DNA of 25,436 nt, taken from contig JANXXV010000340.1 in assembly GCA_025350445.1 (NCBI GenBank), positions 1 to 25,436 of the forward strand. Direction: 5' to 3'. The position numbers and the translations under genes are program-made. This document shows, piece by piece, positions 6,936-14,392 of the stretch (the first letter of the stretch is position 1; every line of letters starts with the position of its first letter). The notes beneath the pieces were generated by a model. That model did not search any database and was not told where the DNA came from. It saw only the letters and a list, made by a program, of their open reading frames with translations. This stretch comes from Bryobacteraceae bacterium. Its GTDB lineage: Bacteria; Acidobacteriota; Terriglobia; Bryobacterales; Bryobacteraceae.

Positions 6936-7589
6936 TCAAGACTCTGGAACTGTTGAATCTGCTCGAATCTGATCTCGAAGCGCCTTGAGAGCAGTAGTCA
7001 GCACATCCACGCCCACCACGTTGATCAACTCAATCCCAAGCAGTTTCACCTTTACGCTGGAATCCATCTCGCGCTTGTCCAACGCTTCCAGCGCCCGCAC
7101 AAGTTGCTGCTGGTCCTCCTGGGGGACATTCTGCATCAGTCCCAGGCAGTACAGAGCAAGAACCTGCTTGGCTTTATCGTAGTCGATTCCGTTCATCACC
7201 TTGCCGACGGCGTCCGAACGCGCAGCGCCACGCTTACGGTCCACTGCCCTGTCCGCCGCGGATAGAAATATCTGCAGAAAGCCGCTGGGCCCCACGCCTA
7301 CGTCCCGGTCTCCGGCGCGGATCACAAACAGCGACGTGCGGAAGAATGCCATTGCGCTTACACCTGCCAGCAGGATTCGCGTGAGGCCTCCTTGCGCAAG
7401 CCAGCCGTTTGTTTCAATAAGCGCCAGTGCACCCACCGATGCGAGGCTGTTGATCGAAATATATAGGATGGCGGGCCAAGTTTTCAGCGCCGCATCCGGG
7501 GCGTCCCGGTACCGTGAGATCAGTTCGCTGGCCCCAACCACGCCGCCCAATACTGCCACCGACATCCAGTCCAGCCAGCCCGAATCCAT
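6936..7589 (-). CDS. Uncharacterised three-helix membrane protein with helical cytoplasmic tail
   Basis: This 217-aa protein has three hydrophobic segments (about residues 7-24, 39-59 and 69-91) and no cleavable signal. A soluble, charged, probably all-helical tail of about 120 residues follows. The tail has recognisable blocks (GPSGFLQIFLSAADRAVDRK, LALYCLGLMQNVPQEDQQQL, ELINVVGVDVLTTAL) that look conserved rather than random, but I cannot name the family. The helical region may oligomerise or bind a partner. It starts 17 bp after the small winged-helix-like gene, on the same strand and at the end of the trpEG-led run, so the two may work as a pair. Function unknown. Confidence 0.75.
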   Translation of the reverse strand: MDSGWLDWMSVAVLGGVVGASELISRYRDAPDAALKTWPAILYISINSLASVGALALIETNGWLAQGGLTRILLAGVSAMAFFRTSLFVIRAGDRDVGVGPSGFLQIFLSAADRAVDRKRGAARSDAVGKVMNGIDYDKAKQVLALYCLGLMQNVPQEDQQQLVRALEALDKREMDSSVKVKLLGIELINVVGVDVLTTALKALRDQIRADSTVPES

Positions 7590-7606
7590 GATGCTCCGAT
7601 GAAAGA

Positions 7607-7936
7607 CTAAGCCGGGCGCGTCAGCTTCGCGACCTTGGCGCCGGCATCGGTGATGCGCACGATTTCCTCGAGCGCGGGTCCATCGACTTCGATGTACCCT
7701 TCTTCCCGCAGGCTCTTCAGCGCCGTGCGATAACGCTCAGGTTCCATCTGGCTGACCTTCATCAGGTCGTCAATGGGTAGCGCCTGTGCCACCTGGCGCG
7801 CCAGTATCTCCAGCAGCGCTACAGGGCTAACCGGTCCGGCAACGTCAGCCGCCGAACTTCCACGCTGCGAATACTCGAGGTATGGCAAGAAGCTGCCCGG
7901 CTTAGACTTGAATTCCGACATATGGACCGCATTCAT
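7607..7936 (-). CDS. Small winged-helix-like protein of unknown function
   Basis: This 109-aa soluble protein (ATG 7936; ATG 7921 is an alternative start) ends in a segment with the helix-helix-helix-wing order of MarR- or ArsR-like winged helices. The blocks are PIDDLMKVSQMEPERYRTAL (about residues 54-73), LREEGYIEVDG and IVRITDAGAKVAKL. The phrase GYIEVDGP...VRITDAGA is the usual wing hairpin and closing helix. The N-terminal 35 residues are polar and probably disordered. It could be a DNA-binding regulator or a protein-interaction adaptor for the adjacent membrane protein, 17 bp downstream. It begins 21 bp after the VOC gene, so co-transcription is likely. No metal or ligand site is evident. 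Confidence 0.7.
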   Translation of the reverse strand: MNAVHMSEFKSKPGSFLPYLEYSQRGSSAADVAGPVSPVALLEILARQVAQALPIDDLMKVSQMEPERYRTALKSLREEGYIEVDGPALEEIVRITDAGAKVAKLTRPA

Positions 7937-7957
7937 TATAGCTTTTGTCCCTTCGTG

Positions 7958-8881
7958 CTAGCGCGCGTGCGGCGGTGGCGCGCTGGACGGCGGCGTGGGT
8001 TTTCCGTCAATGGTGACCGGCTCCATCAACTCGATCCGCGTTCCGTCGGGGTCGTATAAATTCAACTGGCGTTTCCGGTTGATGCCGGTTCTGGGCTCCA
8101 TCGGCCTGGCATATTGCGAACGGTACGGATTCATCTCCAGCGCGGCCGCGCTTGCGGCGACACTGGGGACTTCCAGGGCGATGTGATGCTGCGTGCCGCG
8201 TTTATCCGGCGCGGGTATTTCATCGTAAAGCATGAACTCGATATAGTCTTCGCCATCTGGAACCTTCAGGTTGATCCAGGAAAGTTGCGTGCCCTTGGAA
8301 CTGCCGCGCCAAATTTCGGTGAAGCCCAGGATGTCGCGGTAAAACTTCATCGCCGGATCCACGGCTCCGACAATAATGCCGAGGTGCATCATCCGCGCCG
8401 ACACGCGGTTGGGCCCGATGGCTTTTCCTTTATCGCGCATAGTCCAGCCGGCTGGTTCGTATTGCACAATTTCCACGGTGTGCCCATCGGGGTCTTTGAC
8501 GTTGAAATTCGAATTGCCGATGCGGCCCTTGGGAACTTTGTCCGGCACCTTGATGCCCTTCGATCCCAGGTAGGCGCGCATGGCTTCGGCGTCGTCCGTT
8601 TCAATGGAGATGTGATTCAGGCGGTCCGTGCCGGCCTCGGTTTGAGGGAACAGTTCAATGTATTGGCGGTCGTTGATTTTGAGGAACGTCAGCGAAAGTG
8701 CGCCGTCCGGTTTGTTCAGCGAGAATACTTCGCCGTAGCCAAGGAAGTCCTTGTAGAACGCGCGGGATTTTTCGATGTCGCTCACGAAGAGTGCGATGTG
8801 CGCGACGCCGAGTATGCGCGGCCGCTTCAGTTCCTGGCTGAAGAGCAGTGTCGTGAAGAGCAGTGCGGTGAGTAGCTTCAT
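7958..8881 (-). CDS. Secreted protein with two VOC (glyoxalase-like) domains
   Basis: From ATG 8881 the product has 307 aa. It begins with a signal peptide (MKLLTALLFTTLLFSQ), then two vicinal-oxygen-chelate modules at about residues 23-140 and 163-290. Each shows the beta-alpha-beta start (LGVAHIALFVSDIEKSRAFY; MHLGIIVGAVDPAMKFYRDI) and the closing DPDG motif (KDPDGHTVEIV; YDPDGTRIELM). His and Glu typical of VOC metal sites are present (VAHI with VEIV; MHLG with IELM). VOC enzymes include lyases, dioxygenases and resistance proteins; the substrate cannot be told. The frame runs on upstream to 9067 but that part is the neighbour's shadow. An ATGA overlap with the upstream gene (8878-8881) implies coupled translation, and AAGGA stands 11 bases before the start. 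Confidence 0.85.
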   Translation of the reverse strand: MKLLTALLFTTLLFSQELKRPRILGVAHIALFVSDIEKSRAFYKDFLGYGEVFSLNKPDGALSLTFLKINDRQYIELFPQTEAGTDRLNHISIETDDAEAMRAYLGSKGIKVPDKVPKGRIGNSNFNVKDPDGHTVEIVQYEPAGWTMRDKGKAIGPNRVSARMMHLGIIVGAVDPAMKFYRDILGFTEIWRGSSKGTQLSWINLKVPDGEDYIEFMLYDEIPAPDKRGTQHHIALEVPSVAASAAALEMNPYRSQYARPMEPRTGINRKRQLNLYDPDGTRIELMEPVTIDGKPTPPSSAPPPHAR

Positions 8882-9228
8882 TTCCAGTATCCTTGCAACA
8901 ATCCCAGCGCGAGGGCGATGGCAGCGCCAGATACCGGAAATGCTATCAGACTCGACAGCAGCCGCGCGGCGATGGCAAACCGGTGAGGGCCGAAGCTGAG
9001 CGCCGCCTGTACGGCAACAATCGCCAGCACGACCGCCGCAAAGCCTTCGGCGCCAATGCTGCACCACGGGCAGTGGTGCATTTCATAGCTGTGAATGTTG
9101 CACTCATCCGCGGCGCCCGCCCAAAAAGAATGGCAACCGCAGCGATAGATCAGCGCGCAGAAGTTGATTACGAACACGCAGGTGATGGCGGCCGAAACCA
9201 GGAAAACAGCAGTTCTTTTTTTGTGCAC
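8878..9228 (-). CDS. Cys/His-rich three-helix membrane protein of unknown function
   Basis: This 116-aa protein starts at GTG 9228, three bases after the trpEG stop, and its own stop overlaps the next start. Three hydrophobic helices lie at about residues 7-27, 60-79 and 87-110. The loop between the first two is dense in metal- or redox-capable residues: C24, C30, C32, C43, C53 and C56, with H33, H46, H51 and H52, including CGCH and HHCPWC motifs. The loop is probably periplasmic. It could bind copper, haem or iron-sulfur, or form disulfides; CPWC resembles a thioredoxin-like redox pair, though no thioredoxin fold is present. I do not recognise a named family. Coupling to the neighbours suggests co-expression with anthranilate synthase and the VOC protein. 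Confidence 0.75.
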   Translation of the reverse strand: MHKKRTAVFLVSAAITCVFVINFCALIYRCGCHSFWAGAADECNIHSYEMHHCPWCSIGAEGFAAVVLAIVAVQAALSFGPHRFAIAARLLSSLIAFPVSGAAIALALGLLQGYWK

Positions 9229-9231
9229 GAT

Positions 9232-11400
9232 CTATTCGCGGGCGAGTAGCGCTGCCCGCCGGACGCCGCCGTACAGCCGGACGGCGTTGCGCATCAGGCG
9301 CAACCCGCATTGATCGTCCAGGCTCAGCAGCGACTCGGGATGGAACTGCACCGCTTCAATGGGAAGGGTTCGATGGCGCACGCCCATGATGATGCCATCT
9401 TCTGTTTCCGCGGTGATCTCAAGGCAATCCGGCAAAGCATCCCGCTTGGCAAAAAGCGAATGGTAGCGACCCACCTGGAAGCGTTCGGGCAGGCCGGCAA
9501 ACACGCCCTTTCCGTCATGATTCACAGTGGACGGTTTACCATGCATCGGATAGTCCAGAACGCCAAGCCCGCCGCCGAAAGCTTCGACGATTCCCTGCAG
9601 CCCGAGGCAAACGCCGAACACGGGGATCTCGCGCGCGGCTGCGTAGCGAACCACGCCGGGCACTCCAAAGTCTTCGGGCCGGCCCGGGCCGGGAGAAATG
9701 AGAATCAGGCTGGGGGCGATTTCATCGATCAGGTGCAGCGGAAAACCGGCGCGGTAGGTAACGACAGTGGCTCCGGCCTGGCGTGCGTAATTACCCAGAG
9801 TATGGATGAAGCAATCGTCGTTGTCGATCAGCAGCATGCGTGCGCCGGCGCCGGCTTTGGCCACGGTTGAAGCCATGGCAGGCACCGCTTTCGGCTTGGG
9901 ATGAAAGGCTCGGAAGAACCCGGTGGCTTTGAGCCGCGTTTCACGCTCTTCCATTTCGGGGACCGAATCGTACAGCAGCGTCGCGCCAACCGGATACTCG
10001 GCCACGCCATCGCGCAAATGCACCGTGCGGATCAGAATGCCGGTGTTGATATCGCCATTGAGAGACAACATGCCAACCGCGCCGCCGTACCAGCCGCGCG
10101 CGTTTTTCTCCATGTTCTCAATCGCCTGCGCCGCGGCTTTCTTCGGCGCGCCAATCACGGTGACGGCCCACATGTGCGCAAGGAATGCGTCCAGCGAATC
10201 GAACTTATCCTGCAACGTTCCTTCCACGTGATCCACGGTGTGAAAGACGCCGGCGTACGATTCGATTAACCTGCGGCCGATCACTTGCACCGAGCCCGGT
10301 ACGCAGACGCGCGACTTATCGTTGCGGTCCACATCGGTACACATGGTGAGTTCCGACTCTTCCTTCTTCGAGTTGAGCAGCTCGCGAATGTTGTCGGCGT
10401 CTTTCAGCGGATCGCCGGTGCGGATGGCAGTGCCCGAGATGGGGCAGGTTTCCACGCGCGAGCCTTCCACGCGGACGAACATTTCCGGAGAGGCGCCCAC
10501 CAATTGCTCATCGCCGAGTTGCAGGAAGAATTCGTACGGGCTGGGGCTGGCCTGTTGCACGCGTTCGAACAGCTTCGCGATGCTGCCGGAATACGGCGCG
10601 GAGAAAGTCTGGCGCAGCACCACTTCGTAGTAGTCGCCGCGCTTCATGCCTTCGCGCACTTTCTCCACGTTGGCCATGTACTGTTCTTTGGTGTGATCGG
10701 AAACAATCTCGCCGGACGGAGCCTTGGGAACGCGCGGGATGGCAGCGCCTTCGCGAACAAGGCCGACGGTGGTGAGATCGCCGCGGGTGAAATTGTATTG
10801 AACGCGTTCGATTGTTTCCTTCTTGCGGTCCATCAGATAGATCTCATCGCAGAGGAACAGATGCAGGTCTTTGCGGTGGCCGCGCGGAAGCTTTAACTCG
10901 ATGGGGTCGAACTGGAAGAGCAGATCGAATCCGAATGCGCCAACGAAGGCCAGTGAAGAATCCCGTCCGGTTTCGAAATCGCGGATGAGCGCGCGCAGGA
11001 TGGAGAATACCGATGGCTGCTTGCTGCGGTCTTCTTCAGAGAAGATGCCGGATAGAGGCTTCAGCCGGCCGCGCAATGCGCCGTTTTCCAGTTCCAGATA
11101 TTCCCAGTGCGGATGGTTCTGTAGAACCGGAAACAGAATCTGGTTGATGATTTCGCCGCGCTTGTTGAGCGGCCGAAATTCAACGTGGCGGCCATAGGCA
11201 ACCACTTCGAGGGGCGGGCATATCGATCCGAAATCCCAGCGCGAATATCGCCCCGGAAATTCATAACCGGAGGAGAGGTAGATGCCTCTCTGCGTATCGA
11301 GTGCGTTCAGCAGTTTCTGCAATCCCCGTTGGTAGGGAATTTTGGATGTGCTGCGCGTAACCTCAATGCCGCTGCGAGTGAAGTACTTGAGTTGGCGCAT
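9232..11400 (-). CDS. trpEG: Fused anthranilate synthase (TrpE-TrpG)
   Basis: This 722-aa fusion combines both subunits. Residues about 1-500 are the chorismate-binding TrpE part: the N-terminal SSGYEFPGRYSRWDFGS corresponds to the tryptophan feedback region of rhizobial TrpE(G). Later come EFFLQLGDEQLVGASPEMFV, TCPISGTAIRTG, and the VIGAPKKAA and YGGAVGMLS blocks. From residue 519 a TrpG class-I glutamine amidotransferase follows, with the triad C598 (GVCLGLQG), H687 and E689 (QFHPES). Together they convert chorismate plus glutamine to anthranilate in the cytoplasm. The start is ATG 11400 (MRQLKYFTRSG), since upstream residues are not conserved. No other trp genes are in the window. A PhzE-like ADIC synthase is an alternative, but the feedback-site match favours the tryptophan pathway. 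No leader attenuator could be recognised. Confidence 0.92.
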   Translation of the reverse strand: MRQLKYFTRSGIEVTRSTSKIPYQRGLQKLLNALDTQRGIYLSSGYEFPGRYSRWDFGSICPPLEVVAYGRHVEFRPLNKRGEIINQILFPVLQNHPHWEYLELENGALRGRLKPLSGIFSEEDRSKQPSVFSILRALIRDFETGRDSSLAFVGAFGFDLLFQFDPIELKLPRGHRKDLHLFLCDEIYLMDRKKETIERVQYNFTRGDLTTVGLVREGAAIPRVPKAPSGEIVSDHTKEQYMANVEKVREGMKRGDYYEVVLRQTFSAPYSGSIAKLFERVQQASPSPYEFFLQLGDEQLVGASPEMFVRVEGSRVETCPISGTAIRTGDPLKDADNIRELLNSKKEESELTMCTDVDRNDKSRVCVPGSVQVIGRRLIESYAGVFHTVDHVEGTLQDKFDSLDAFLAHMWAVTVIGAPKKAAAQAIENMEKNARGWYGGAVGMLSLNGDINTGILIRTVHLRDGVAEYPVGATLLYDSVPEMEERETRLKATGFFRAFHPKPKAVPAMASTVAKAGAGARMLLIDNDDCFIHTLGNYARQAGATVVTYRAGFPLHLIDEIAPSLILISPGPGRPEDFGVPGVVRYAAAREIPVFGVCLGLQGIVEAFGGGLGVLDYPMHGKPSTVNHDGKGVFAGLPERFQVGRYHSLFAKRDALPDCLEITAETEDGIIMGVRHRTLPIEAVQFHPESLLSLDDQCGLRLMRNAVRLYGGVRRAALLARE

Positions 11401-11422
11401 GGGGAACCTGGAAGTCCCAAGA

Positions 11423-11432
11423 TAACATGTTA
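11423..11432. promoter_or_regulatory. 10-bp palindrome between divergent genes
   Basis: TAACATGTTA is a perfect palindrome in the 43-bp gap between trpEG (minus, ATG 11400) and the DUF6282-type gene (plus, ATG 11444). It could be an operator serving both, or a chance match overlapping AT-rich promoter sequence. Confidence 0.25.
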
Positions 11433-11443
11433 GAGTCCAATTC

Positions 11444-12319
11444 ATGAGAACGTTGTGGTTGTTTTCCATGACCGGCGCGCTGCTGGCGCAGTCCTTGACC
11501 GGAGTGGTGGACATCCATGTTCATAGCGACCCGGACAGCGTGCCGCGTTCGATAGATGCCATCGACATTGCGAAGTTGGCGAAGGCGCGGGGCATGCGCG
11601 CGCTGCTGCTGAAGAACCATTATGAACCGACCGCCTCATTGGCTTATCTGGTGCGCAAGGAGGTGCCCGGCATCGAGCTTTTCGGCGGGATTGCGCTGAA
11701 CCGCACGGTGGGCGGAATCAATCCGGCCGCGGTGGAGCGCATGACGAAAGTGAAAGGCGGTTGGGGCCGCGTGGTGTGGATGCCCACCTTTGATGCCGAG
11801 AATCAGGTCCGTTTCTCAAAAGAAAATCGTCCGTTTGTTTCCGTTTCGCGAGGGGGCGCGCTGCTGCCGGAAGTGAAGGAAGTGATTGCGCTGATTGCGA
11901 AACATCAACTGACGCTGGCCACCGGACATTCCACTCCGGAAGAAGTGTTGATGCTTATCCGCGAGGCGCGCTCACAGGGGGTCCAACGAATTGTGGTTAC
12001 CCACGCCATGCTGGCGCCGGTGCGGATGTCAGTGGCGCAGATGAGGGAAGCAGTGCAGCTGGGCGCAAAGTTGGAGTTTGTATACAACGCCTTGATTGGC
12101 CCCAACAAGATGTTCGATATTGGCCAATACGCGGAAGCGATCCGCCAGGTGGGCGTGGACGCATGCGTGCTTTCAAGCGATTTGGGGCAAGCGGGGAATC
12201 CGCTGCATCCGGATGGCCTGATGGCTTTCTTTGCCGGACTGCGAGGCCAGGGTTTTAGCGCGGCGGAAATCGAAACCATGTCGAAACGGAATCCGGCGAA
12301 ATTGTTGGGCTTAGAATGA
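11444..12319 (+). CDS. Secreted metal-dependent hydrolase, DUF6282/amidohydrolase-like
   Basis: This 291-aa protein has a short signal peptide (about residues 1-16, ending LLAQ). The mature domain starts with VDIHVHSDPDSVPRSIDA, a DxHxH metal motif (D23, H25, H27). Further candidate ligands are the His residues in LKNHYEP, LATGHSTPEE, VVTHAML, and an Asp in LSSDLGQ near the end. This order is that of a TIM-barrel amidohydrolase-superfamily enzyme and resembles the DUF6282 family. The substrate is unknown; an exported location suggests breakdown of an external compound. It opens the rightward run; the MATE gene starts 22 bp after its stop. Confidence 0.8.
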   Translation: MRTLWLFSMTGALLAQSLTGVVDIHVHSDPDSVPRSIDAIDIAKLAKARGMRALLLKNHYEPTASLAYLVRKEVPGIELFGGIALNRTVGGINPAAVERMTKVKGGWGRVVWMPTFDAENQVRFSKENRPFVSVSRGGALLPEVKEVIALIAKHQLTLATGHSTPEEVLMLIREARSQGVQRIVVTHAMLAPVRMSVAQMREAVQLGAKLEFVYNALIGPNKMFDIGQYAEAIRQVGVDACVLSSDLGQAGNPLHPDGLMAFFAGLRGQGFSAAEIETMSKRNPAKLLGLE

Positions 12320-12341
12320 AGCGATAAGGTTAGTCAAAGTT

Positions 12342-13739
12342 TTGCATCCACCTGAGCCGGCCTCATTTTGGACGGCTATCGCCGATTCACTGAGAGGAAA
12401 ACAGCACGACTACACCACCGGCAGCCTGGGCCGGGCGATTCTGTTGCTGTCGGTTCCGATGGTTCTGGAAATGGCCATGGAGTCGCTGTTCGGCTTAGTG
12501 GATGTCTTCTTCGTGGCGCATTTGGGATCGGATGCGACGGCCACCGTCGGCATCACCGAATCGATCTTCACGCTGGTGTTCGCCGCGGCCCTCGGCTTGG
12601 GGATGGCCACCACGGCGATGGTTGCGCGAAGGGTAGGCGAGAAGAATCGCGAAGCCGCGGCGGTGGCGGCGGTGCAATCCATCGCGCTTGGCGTTGTGAT
12701 CTCGATCGTTGTGGGAATTTTGGGCGTGTTGAACGCGCCGCAACTGCTGCACTTGATGGGGGCGAACGCGGAGATCGTGCGCACCGGCAGCGTGTATACG
12801 CGCATCATGCTAGGGGGCTGCGGGACGGTGTTCATGCTGTTCCTGATCAACGCGATTTTCCGCGGCTCGGGCGATCCGGCCATCGCGATGCGCGTGCTCT
12901 GGATAGCGAATGCGATCAACATCGTGCTGGACCCGTGCCTGATTTTGGGGCTCGGTCCGTTCCCGCGGCTGGGCGTGACAGGCGCCGCGGTTTCCACCAC
13001 CATTGGACGATCCATCGGCGTGATGCTGCAGCTCTGGTATCTGTTCAGCCCGCGTAACACGGTGACCATCCGGCGCAGTCAATTAGTTTTGGACGTGGAT
13101 GTGATGAAGCGGTTGGTGCGCACCGGCGTCAACGGAATGTTTCAATACCTTGTGGCGACGGCAAGCTGGCTGGCGCTAGTGCGTCTGGTGGCCCGTTTCG
13201 GCGCCGATGCGCTGGCTGGGTACACCATCGCGATACGCATTATCATTTTCGCCATTCTTCCATCGTGGGGTATGAGCAATGCGGCCGCGACCCTGGTGGG
13301 GCAGAATCTTGGAGCGAAGCGGCCGGACCGCGCCGAGCAGGCGGTGTGGCGAACCGGGTTCTACAACATGGCGTTTCTTGGCTGCGTGGCAATCGTATCC
13401 ATCACGTTTGCGCGGCCGATTGTTTCGCAGTTTTCCAACGAGCTCGCGGTGCAGACGGTGGCTGCGGATTGTTTGCGCTTCGTCAGCTATGGGTACGTCT
13501 TTTACGCATGGGGTATGGTGATGGTGCAGGCGTTCAATGGCGCGGGGGATACGGCGACGCCCACCTTAATCAACATCGGCTGTTACTGGCTTTGGCAAAT
13601 TCCATTGGCGTATGTGCTTTCGGGTACCGCAATGGGGCCTCGCGGCATATTTCTGGCGATCGTAATTTCGGAATCGACGCTCGCCGTGGTGGGCCTGCTC
13701 GCATTCCGGCGCGGAGGATGGAAGAATCAGAAGGTATGA
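12342..13739 (+). CDS. MATE-family multidrug/metabolite exporter
   Basis: This 465-aa inner-membrane protein has about 12 transmembrane helices in two similar halves. Family signs are the opening [35 protein letters not shown] in helix 2, [11 protein letters not shown], and the second-half [24 protein letters not shown] proteins export drugs or metabolites using a Na+ or H+ gradient. The start is TTG 12342, giving the usual cytoplasmic N-terminus ([14 protein letters not shown]); AAGG lies about 14 bases upstream. Its stop overlaps the ATG of the next gene (ATGA at 13736-13739). The substrate cannot be inferred from the sequence. Confidence 0.92.
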   Translation: MHPPEPASFWTAIADSLRGKQHDYTTGSLGRAILLLSVPMVLEMAMESLFGLVDVFFVAHLGSDATATVGITESIFTLVFAAALGLGMATTAMVARRVGEKNREAAAVAAVQSIALGVVISIVVGILGVLNAPQLLHLMGANAEIVRTGSVYTRIMLGGCGTVFMLFLINAIFRGSGDPAIAMRVLWIANAINIVLDPCLILGLGPFPRLGVTGAAVSTTIGRSIGVMLQLWYLFSPRNTVTIRRSQLVLDVDVMKRLVRTGVNGMFQYLVATASWLALVRLVARFGADALAGYTIAIRIIIFAILPSWGMSNAAATLVGQNLGAKRPDRAEQAVWRTGFYNMAFLGCVAIVSITFARPIVSQFSNELAVQTVAADCLRFVSYGYVFYAWGMVMVQAFNGAGDTATPTLINIGCYWLWQIPLAYVLSGTAMGPRGIFLAIVISESTLAVVGLLAFRRGGWKNQKV

Positions 13740-14392
13740 ACAAACGAGTGGCGGTTACGTTTAACGAACCCGACAGAGTGGTCGCCTATGAAGCCGCGCT
13801 CACCGGCGTGGGGCTTGTACCTGTTCGCAATCCGGAATCGCTGGATGGGCTTGCCGGATTACTGTTAACCGGCGGCACCGATGTGAACCCGGCCCTTTAT
13901 GGAGAGGCTCCGCATCCGGAGACGCAACCAGCCGACGATGGGCGCGACGCGTTGGAGATCCGCTTGTTGAAACAGGCGCTGCAAATCAATCTGCCCGTTT
14001 TGGCCATCTGCCGCGGACTTCAACTGTTCAATGTGGTGCACGGCGGCACGCTGATTCAGCATCTGGATAACCGCAATCATGAGAAGCGAACCGATCTGCC
14101 GGTGTCGGCCGATAACCACACGGCGACCGTGGAGCCGGAGACGAAACTGGCGGCGATTGTTGGCTCCGGCAAGATTGCGGTGAACTCCAGGCATCATCAG
14201 GCAATCGGGCAACTGGGGGAAGGCTTGCGCGTATCCGCCGTATCGGAAGACGATGTGATAGAAGCGGTGGAGCGGCCGGACAAAGCATTCGCGCTGGCGG
14301 TACAGTGGCATCCGGAAGACCGCTGCATGGTGGATGCACGGGATCGCCGGCTGTTTGAGAGTTTCGCCAGGGCTGTAGAACAACATCGGTAA
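13736..14392 (+). CDS. Class-I glutamine amidotransferase-like hydrolase (peptidase C26, PuuD-like)
   Basis: This 218-aa protein has the full triad of the C26 family: nucleophile C92 (ICRGLQLFNV), H192 and E194 (VQWHPED). LLLTGGTDVNPALYGE (about residues 42-57) is the family's oxyanion/substrate region. Relatives cleave gamma-glutamyl bonds, for instance gamma-glutamyl-GABA in putrescine breakdown; other members act on different gamma-glutamyl amides. At 218 aa it is a little shorter than E. coli PuuD (about 254 aa), with a compact N-terminus. ATG 13736 overlaps the MATE stop and follows AGAAGG. The longer open frame upstream is antisense-free shadow inside the MATE gene. No other putrescine genes are nearby, so the substrate stays open. 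Confidence 0.88.
   Translation: MNKRVAVTFNEPDRVVAYEAALTGVGLVPVRNPESLDGLAGLLLTGGTDVNPALYGEAPHPETQPADDGRDALEIRLLKQALQINLPVLAICRGLQLFNVVHGGTLIQHLDNRNHEKRTDLPVSADNHTATVEPETKLAAIVGSGKIAVNSRHHQAIGQLGEGLRVSAVSEDDVIEAVERPDKAFALAVQWHPEDRCMVDARDRRLFESFARAVEQHR

Noticed and set aside
6814..6972. 52-codon plus-strand ORF (ATG 6814)
   Set aside because: No ribosome binding site, no recognisable motif, and it overlaps the 3' end of a well-supported minus-strand gene.
8882..9067. 62-residue N-terminal extension of the VOC protein
   Set aside because: Cys/Arg-rich shadow of the membrane protein gene; the signal peptide begins at ATG 8881.
13265..13735. N-terminal extension of the C26 amidotransferase frame
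   Set aside because: It lies inside the MATE coding region in another frame and has no family similarity; ATG 13736 with the ATGA overlap is the better start.
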